Assembly (NCBI RefSeq): GCF_027694345.1
Contig: NZ_JAQEVU010000002.1
Span: 62,001 to 126,000, forward strand
Origin: Varibaculum timonense_A
GTDB taxonomy: Bacteria > Actinomycetota > Actinomycetes > Actinomycetales > Actinomycetaceae
Direction of reading: 5' to 3'
Length of the DNA stretch: 64,000 nt
Shown: in pieces, positions 59,386 to 64,000 of the stretch
Layout of the letters: the number at the start of each line of letters is the position of its first letter
Numbering within the stretch: position 1 is the first letter of the stretch
The notes under the pieces: model-generated
The model's database searches: none
The model's input: only the letters and a program-made list of their open reading frames with translations
Told to the model about the DNA's origin: nothing
Position numbers and translations under genes: made by a program

Positions 59386-60288
59386 ATGGCGGTAGTAACC
59401 ATGTCTGAGCTGCTGAAAAGCGGCGTTCACTTTGGACATCAAACTCGCCGTTGGAATCCCAAGATGAAACCCTTCATCTTGGCTGATCGCAACGGTATTT
59501 ATGTAATCGATTTGGCGCAATCCCTAGATGGCATTAACCGCGCCTATGATTTTGTGCGCCAGACGGTGCTACGCGGGGGAAATGTCCTGTTCGTAGGCAC
59601 CAAGAAACAAGCACAAGATTCCATCGCTGAGCAGGCTGAACGGGTAGGGATGCCCTATGTTAATCAGCGCTGGCTAGGCGGTATGCTAACCAACTTTGGG
59701 ACTGTACACAAGCGCTTACAGCGTCTAAAAGAACTCGAGCAAATCGACTTCGATGATGTAGCCGGTTCTGGACGCACCAAGAAAGAACTATTAATGATGC
59801 GCCGCGAGAAAGATAAACTCGCCCGCACCCTGGGGGGTATTCGTGATATGGCACGTATTCCCTCTGCAATCTGGGTAGTAGATACCAACAAGGAACACTT
59901 GGCGGTAGCGGAAGCCAGCAAGCTAAACATTCCAGTGGTAGCTATTTTGGACACCAACTGCGATCCCGACGAGGTCGAATTCGGGATTCCCGGCAATGAT
60001 GACGCTATCCGCTCGGTAGCCTTGCTAACCCGGATTATCGCTGATGCCTGCGCCGATGGACTGATTGCCCGTTCGCAAAAAGCTGCTGGCAAAAAAGATA
60101 GCGACGAAGAAGCAGCCCCCTCGGAAGAACCCCTAGCTGATTGGGAACGCGAACTCCTAGAAGGAAATAGCGAGGGCGAAGCTAAAGCAGAAAAAGCCGA
60201 AGAGGACGCTAAAGAAGCATCTGCTGACGAGACCAACAAAGATGCAGAAGCTGAAGCAGCTACCGGCGAAACTGAAAAGTCTGAATAG
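59386..60288 (+). CDS. rpsB: 30S ribosomal protein S2
   Basis: A 300-residue S2: MSELLKSGVHFGHQTRRWNPKM at the N-terminus, GTKKQAQDSIAEQAERV, WVVDTNKEHLAVAEASKL and the acidic C-terminal extension (about 235-300, Glu/Ala/Asp/Lys-rich). AAAGGAAG precedes the ATG. The extension is typical of actinobacteria. Operon with tsf. Confidence 0.96.
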   Translation: MAVVTMSELLKSGVHFGHQTRRWNPKMKPFILADRNGIYVIDLAQSLDGINRAYDFVRQTVLRGGNVLFVGTKKQAQDSIAEQAERVGMPYVNQRWLGGMLTNFGTVHKRLQRLKELEQIDFDDVAGSGRTKKELLMMRREKDKLARTLGGIRDMARIPSAIWVVDTNKEHLAVAEASKLNIPVVAILDTNCDPDEVEFGIPGNDDAIRSVALLTRIIADACADGLIARSQKAAGKKDSDEEAAPSEEPLADWERELLEGNSEGEAKAEKAEEDAKEASADETNKDAEAEAATGETEKSE

Positions 60289-60318
60289 TTCCACGGACGC
60301 TAACGAGAGGAAAAACTT

Positions 60319-61155
60319 ATGGCTATTTCCATGCAAGACATTAAAGAGCTGCGCGAACTAACTGGCGCAGGTCTAATGGAAGTAAAGAAAGCATTAGAGG
60401 CAGCAAACGGCGATAAAGATGAAGCAGTAAAAGCAATTCGCCTGGCTGGAAAGAAATCTTTAGCAAAGCGCGAGGATCGCTCTACCGCTAACGGTTTGGT
60501 AATGGCGAAAGTCGTTGATACCGATCAGGGTCAAGCTGGTGTAATGCTAGAAATGAACTCCGAGACTGACTTTGTTGGCAAGTCTCCCAAGTTCGTAGCC
60601 GCTGCCGAGGAAATCTTGCAAGCACTGGTAGACAGTGCAGTCAGCACCCGCGAGGAACTGCTGGAAGCAAAATGTGGCGAAGGTACCGTTCAGGACAAAG
60701 TCGAAGAAATCGGCGCCCTGTTCTCTGAACACATTGTTCTGGGTAAAGTCACTCGAGTAGAGGGCGAAGCTGTTACCAGCTACCTGCACTACTCCTCTGC
60801 GGACTTGCCCGCACAGGTTGGGGTACTGGTAGCCACCGATAAAGCCGGCGCCGAAGTTGCTCACGATATCGCCTTGCACGTTGCTGCCTACAGCCCGCGT
60901 TTCATCGACCGTGAGGAAGTTCCCCAGGAAGAACTGGATAAGGAACGCGAAACTTTGCGGGAAATGACCATCAAAGAAGGTAAACCCGAGAAAATCGTGG
61001 ACAAGATTGTCGAGGGTCGGATGGGTTCTTTCTACAAGGACAACTGCCTACTAGATCAGGATTTCGCAAAAGATCCCAAGCAAACAGTGGGACAGATTGT
61101 GAAAACGGCTGGCGGTAAAGTTACTGCTTTTGCCCGTTTCCACGTTGGTTCTTAA
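60319..61155 (+). CDS. tsf: Translation elongation factor Ts
   Basis: A 278-residue EF-Ts, nucleotide exchange factor for EF-Tu. N-terminal UBA-like segment DIKELRELTGAGLMEVKKAL, SETDFV (about 81-86) and C-terminal QDFAKDPKQTVGQIV are characteristic. GAGAGG precedes the ATG. A strong hairpin follows. Confidence 0.96.
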   Translation: MAISMQDIKELRELTGAGLMEVKKALEAANGDKDEAVKAIRLAGKKSLAKREDRSTANGLVMAKVVDTDQGQAGVMLEMNSETDFVGKSPKFVAAAEEILQALVDSAVSTREELLEAKCGEGTVQDKVEEIGALFSEHIVLGKVTRVEGEAVTSYLHYSSADLPAQVGVLVATDKAGAEVAHDIALHVAAYSPRFIDREEVPQEELDKERETLREMTIKEGKPEKIVDKIVEGRMGSFYKDNCLLDQDFAKDPKQTVGQIVKTAGGKVTAFARFHVGS

Positions 61156-61163
61156 GTAAAATA

Positions 61164-61197
61164 AGTTGTGGCCTCAGGAAATCCTGAGGCCACAACT
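61164..61197 (+). terminator. Terminator after tsf
   Basis: AGTTGTGGCCTCAGGA (61164-61179) pairs perfectly with its complement (61182-61197) over 16 bp with a two-base loop; 8 bp after the tsf stop. The rest of the gap to pyrH has a possible hairpin GCGCA/TGCGC (about 61346-61359) and the pyrH ribosome site. Confidence 0.85.
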
Positions 61198-61389
61198 CTA
61201 TATGCAACCAGATTAAACCCGGTGATGAGGGCGCAAATTTAGCACGCAGTTCCCGGGAGTTAATTCTTTAGAAAACATAAAAAATAGGGCGTATTCGGAC
61301 TTAAGCTGTCCTAGCGATTAGGGTTCGGGTTAAGGTAGTAACAGGCGCAAGAGTGCGCATTCGGACAGCAATAACATAAAGGGGATACT

Positions 61390-62124
61390 TTGAATCAGGA
61401 AGTCGTAAGTTCTCAGCGCAGAGTAATGCTGAAGCTGTCCGGGGAAGTATTTGGTGGCGGTCAAGTTGGCATGGATCTCGATGTCATCAACTCGGTAGCC
61501 CACCAGATTGGTGCAGCGGTAGCCAAAGGAGTTCAGGTCGCAGTGGTAGTTGGGGGCGGAAACTTTTTCCGGGGCGCTGAATTATCCCAGCGTGGCCTCG
61601 ATAGGGCGCGCGCCGACTATATGGGAATGCTGGGAACGGTGATGAACTCCCTCGCTCTGCAAGACTTACTAGAACAAGCCGGGGTCACCACCAGGGTACA
61701 AACCGCTATTACTATGGGGCAGATTGCCGAACCCTATATTCCCCTAAAAGCGGTACGGCACATGGAGAAAGGTCGGGTAGTGATCTTCGGTGCCGGATCC
61801 GGCTTGCCCTTCTTCTCCACCGACACCGTTAGCGCCCAGCGCGCCCTCGAAACCCACTGCCAAGAATTACTGGTCGGTAAAAACGGGGTAGACGGAGTAT
61901 ATAGCGCCGACCCGAAAAAAGACCCCACCGCCACGAAATATGACCGCCTCACCTATCAAGAAGCCCTGCAAAAAGGGCTGAAAGTTATGGACGCTACCGC
62001 ATTTAGTCTGTGCATGGATAACGGACTCGATACCCGCGTTTTTGGAATGTCTGAGCCTGGCAACGTTACTTCAGCGCTGCTAGGTGAGACAATCGGTACA
62101 TTAGTTTCTGCTGACAAGGAGTAA
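61390..62124 (+). CDS. pyrH: UMP kinase
   Basis: A 244-residue uridylate kinase making UDP from UMP and ATP. LKLSGEVFGG (about residues 14-23), VVVGGGNFFRGAEL (about 53-66), GSGLPFFSTDT and VDGVYSADPKKDP are family features. TTG start at 61390 with AAAGGGGA upstream; no ATG is available nearby. Followed by frr after 4 bp. Confidence 0.95.
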   Translation: MNQEVVSSQRRVMLKLSGEVFGGGQVGMDLDVINSVAHQIGAAVAKGVQVAVVVGGGNFFRGAELSQRGLDRARADYMGMLGTVMNSLALQDLLEQAGVTTRVQTAITMGQIAEPYIPLKAVRHMEKGRVVIFGAGSGLPFFSTDTVSAQRALETHCQELLVGKNGVDGVYSADPKKDPTATKYDRLTYQEALQKGLKVMDATAFSLCMDNGLDTRVFGMSEPGNVTSALLGETIGTLVSADKE

Positions 62125-62128
62125 CCAA

Positions 62129-62686
62129 GTGATTGACGATATTCTGCTCGAAGCTGAGGAGAAGATGGAAAAAGCCATCGAGTTTTCCCGCGAAGAATTC
62201 ACTGCGATTCGCACCGGGCGAGCTAACGCCGCCATGTTTAACCCGATTACTGTGGAATACTATGGGGCGCCAACTCCTTTGCAGCAGCTGGCAACCATTT
62301 CTATCCCCGAGCCACGCACCGTGCTGATTTCCCCCTACGACAAGTCCTCCACTAATGATGTCATCAAGGCAGTTCGGGACAGCGACCTGGGAGTAAACCC
62401 CACTGACGAGGGCAACCATATTCGGGTAACCTTGCCGGAACTAACCGAGGAACGCCGTCGCGACTACGTAAAACTAGCGGGGCAAAAAGCCGAGGAAGGA
62501 CGGGTCTCTATCCGCGGTATTCGCCGTAAAGCCATGGATCAGCTAGAGAAGTTGAAAAAGGATGGCGAAGCTGGCGAGGACGAGGTAACACGCGCCGAAA
62601 AAGAAATAGAATCTTTGACAAAGAAGCAGGTAGAAACGATGGATAAACTACTTGCGGCCAAAGAAAAAGAACTAATGGAGATTTAG
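62129..62686 (+). CDS. frr: Ribosome recycling factor
   Basis: A 185-residue RRF that splits post-termination ribosomes with EF-G. FTAIRTGRANAAMFNPITVEYYG-region is present as FTAIRTGRANAAM and VEYYGAPTPLQQLA, then ISPYDKS and LPELTEERRRDYVKLA. GTG start; AAGGAG of the pyrH end gives the ribosome site. Confidence 0.96.
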   Translation: MIDDILLEAEEKMEKAIEFSREEFTAIRTGRANAAMFNPITVEYYGAPTPLQQLATISIPEPRTVLISPYDKSSTNDVIKAVRDSDLGVNPTDEGNHIRVTLPELTEERRRDYVKLAGQKAEEGRVSIRGIRRKAMDQLEKLKKDGEAGEDEVTRAEKEIESLTKKQVETMDKLLAAKEKELMEI

Positions 62687-63577
62687 TTGAATAATCGCGC
62701 CCGCGCTTTCCGCGAGGGAGCTGCGCAATCAATATCGCCAGAGCCTACCAAAGAGCAGAGCGCTAATCCCAAGAAATCCCGGGCAGGACGTAATCTGCCA
62801 GCCTCAATAGCAGTCGGGGTAGGATTAGGCGGCTTAGCCTTGACATTATTGCTGGCTCCTACCGTATTTTTCTTAGGGTTTGCCATGGTTGTGGCAATTA
62901 TGGCCGAATACGAAATGGCAGGAGCCTTAGCTCGAATAAAAATAAAACTTTGTCTACCTCCCTTGCTGGTAGGCACGGTGGGGATGCTCCTATGCGCCTA
63001 TCTGCTAGGTCCGGAAGGGCTGTGGGCAGCAGTGCTCGCCACCATGATTGCCTGTGCAATTTGGCGGCTTAGTGTAGGGCCATCGAAGTTTGCGACCCGC
63101 GACCTGCTGGCTACTTGCTTTGTGGCTATCTACCTGCCCTTCTTAGCCTCATTCGTGATTGTGATGCTCCATAATCCTCATCATCCGGCACCGATTATCC
63201 TCTGGATTGTGATTACCATATGTAACGACATTGGGGGATATGCTGCCGGGGTGCTAAAAGGAAAACATCCGATGGCGCCAGCAGTTTCTCCCGCCAAATC
63301 TTGGGAAGGATTCTCCGGGTCAGTGCTAATGTGTACGGTCGCAGCGGCAATCGGGGTTTGGCTAACCTCCACCCAGTTATGGGTAATCCCGGTGTTAGGG
63401 CTATTAACCCCGGTAATTGCTACCTGTGGCGATCTAGGGGAGTCCCTAATTAAACGAGATTTGCAGCTCAAAGATATGGGCAGTTTACTGCCGGGGCATG
63501 GCGGAGTTATGGATCGCTTAGATTCGCTGCTACTGACGGTGCCCCTGTTCTTCTTGGTTTCGCTTTTTATATTTTAG
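62687..63577 (+). CDS. cdsA: Phosphatidate cytidylyltransferase (CDP-diglyceride synthase)
   Basis: A 296-residue polytopic membrane enzyme that makes CDP-diacylglycerol for phospholipid synthesis. About eight hydrophobic segments follow a hydrophilic N-terminal stretch of about 40 residues; the C-terminal signature S-x8-R-D-x2-x-G-x4-G-H-G-G-x2-D-R-x-D is seen as ESLIKRDLQLKDMGSLLPG followed by HGGVMDRLDS. The TTG start directly follows the frr stop. The basic N-terminus is longer than in enterobacterial CdsA. Confidence 0.93.
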   Translation: MNNRARAFREGAAQSISPEPTKEQSANPKKSRAGRNLPASIAVGVGLGGLALTLLLAPTVFFLGFAMVVAIMAEYEMAGALARIKIKLCLPPLLVGTVGMLLCAYLLGPEGLWAAVLATMIACAIWRLSVGPSKFATRDLLATCFVAIYLPFLASFVIVMLHNPHHPAPIILWIVITICNDIGGYAAGVLKGKHPMAPAVSPAKSWEGFSGSVLMCTVAAAIGVWLTSTQLWVIPVLGLLTPVIATCGDLGESLIKRDLQLKDMGSLLPGHGGVMDRLDSLLLTVPLFFLVSLFIF

Positions 63578-63588
63578 GTACGGCAAAA

Positions 63589-64000
63589 ATGGTCAGGGAA
63601 AGCAACCCAAGGAAAAACGGGAAGACAGAGATATTAAGGACGCCGCCTCGTCCTCGGCAAACAAACAAAACCGACGATAAACAGCTGATGCGCCGGGCGC
63701 GTCCCAAATACGACCCCCGCCAGGTGATGCCCACCGACCAGCCCCCAGAGGGTGCTACCAGCAGCGATGCCCGTCCAGTGCTACGGTTTCAAGCCACTAG
63801 ACGCACTAAACCTACGGATCATTTAGCTGACTTCGATTTGGCTGGTCGCAAAAAATTCTTAAAGGATAATGGTTTTCCGCCCTTTAGAGCCGACCAGCTT
63901 TCTCGCCACTACTTCACCCATCTAACTACCGATTACGCCCAAATGACAGATTTACCGGCTTTAGGGCGCGAAAAACTGACCGAACTGGCTTTCCCGCCCC
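63589..64000 (+). CDS. rlmN: 23S rRNA/tRNA (adenine-C2) methyltransferase RlmN (3' end outside window)
   Basis: The first 137 codons are inside the window and remain open to the edge. After a basic, disordered leader of about 70 residues (many Arg/Lys, with Pro and Gln), the N-terminal domain of RlmN is recognised: DLAGRKKFLKDNGFPPFRAD, SRHYFTHLTTDY and MTDLPALGREKL. The radical-SAM cysteines lie beyond the edge. The enzyme methylates A2503 of 23S rRNA and A37 of some tRNAs. ATG at 63589; the ribosome site is weak. Its position after cdsA is typical of actinobacteria. Confidence 0.88.
   Translation, partial: MVRESNPRKNGKTEILRTPPRPRQTNKTDDKQLMRRARPKYDPRQVMPTDQPPEGATSSDARPVLRFQATRRTKPTDHLADFDLAGRKKFLKDNGFPPFRADQLSRHYFTHLTTDYAQMTDLPALGREKLTELAFPP

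Noticed and set aside
1..64000. Transposases, integrases with att sites, prophage genes, tRNA or rRNA genes
   Set aside because: None was found. The only tyrosine recombinase is the housekeeping XerC, and no cloverleaf or rRNA-like sequence was seen by eye; a tRNA scan would be needed to exclude a missed tRNA.

Overview
The window (about 50% GC by eye) looks like a chromosome segment of an actinobacterium, most likely an Actinomycetaceae member of the Varibaculum/Mobiluncus kind. The clues are the conserved order smc-ftsY-ffh-rpsP-khpA-rimM-trmD-rplS-lepB-rnhB-DUF2469 and yraN-comM-dprA-xerC-(M23)-rpsB-tsf-pyrH-frr-cdsA-rlmN, long Ala/Lys/Glu-rich or acidic tails on S16 and S2, frequent GTG/TTG starts, several apparently leaderless promoters, and an LPXTG surface protein. 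The genus is an inference; no rRNA or tRNA gene is present to confirm it.

Region 1 (1-8568) is a catabolic block: a 5'-cut short-chain dehydrogenase, a 3-oxoacid/propionate-type CoA-transferase, a thiolase, an SMP-30 lactonase and an MFS carrier, closed by a strong hairpin; then a glycerate kinase and an acyl-CoA ligase. Together they suggest uptake of an organic acid or lactone, activation to a CoA ester, and thiolytic cleavage to acetyl-CoA.

Region 2 (8555-15560) is accessory DNA: an N-terminally shortened HigB toxin with intact HigA, a second toxin-antitoxin-like pair with a palindromic operator on a leaderless promoter, six 22-bp repeats in front of a leaderless DUF4143-type AAA ATPase, a nested 107-bp palindrome, a decayed membrane ORF, an 885-residue LPXTG beta-helix adhesin, and two copies of an exactly 105-bp inverted-repeat element.

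Region 3 (15560-29086) encodes a cell-envelope signalling cluster: a giant Ig-like/FN3 membrane protein, MoxR ATPase, DUF58 protein, a transglutaminase-like protein lacking its cysteine, a Ser/Thr kinase and an FHA protein. It resembles the bifidobacterial PFNA cluster but has no PP2C phosphatase gene here.

Region 4 (29254-36259) is the phosphotransferase system: ptsI divergent from a DeoR-type regulator, fruK, fruA and ptsH, followed by a DhaM-HPr-like protein that has lost both phosphorylatable histidines.

Region 5 (36303-64000) is the housekeeping core: ndk, smc, SRP components ftsY and ffh, ribosomal proteins S16, L19 and S2, tRNA methyltransferase TrmD fused to a GNAT acetyltransferase domain, signal peptidase, RNase HII, AhpC/AhpF, natural-transformation/recombination genes, EF-Ts, UMP kinase, ribosome recycling factor, CDP-diglyceride synthase and the 5' part of rlmN.
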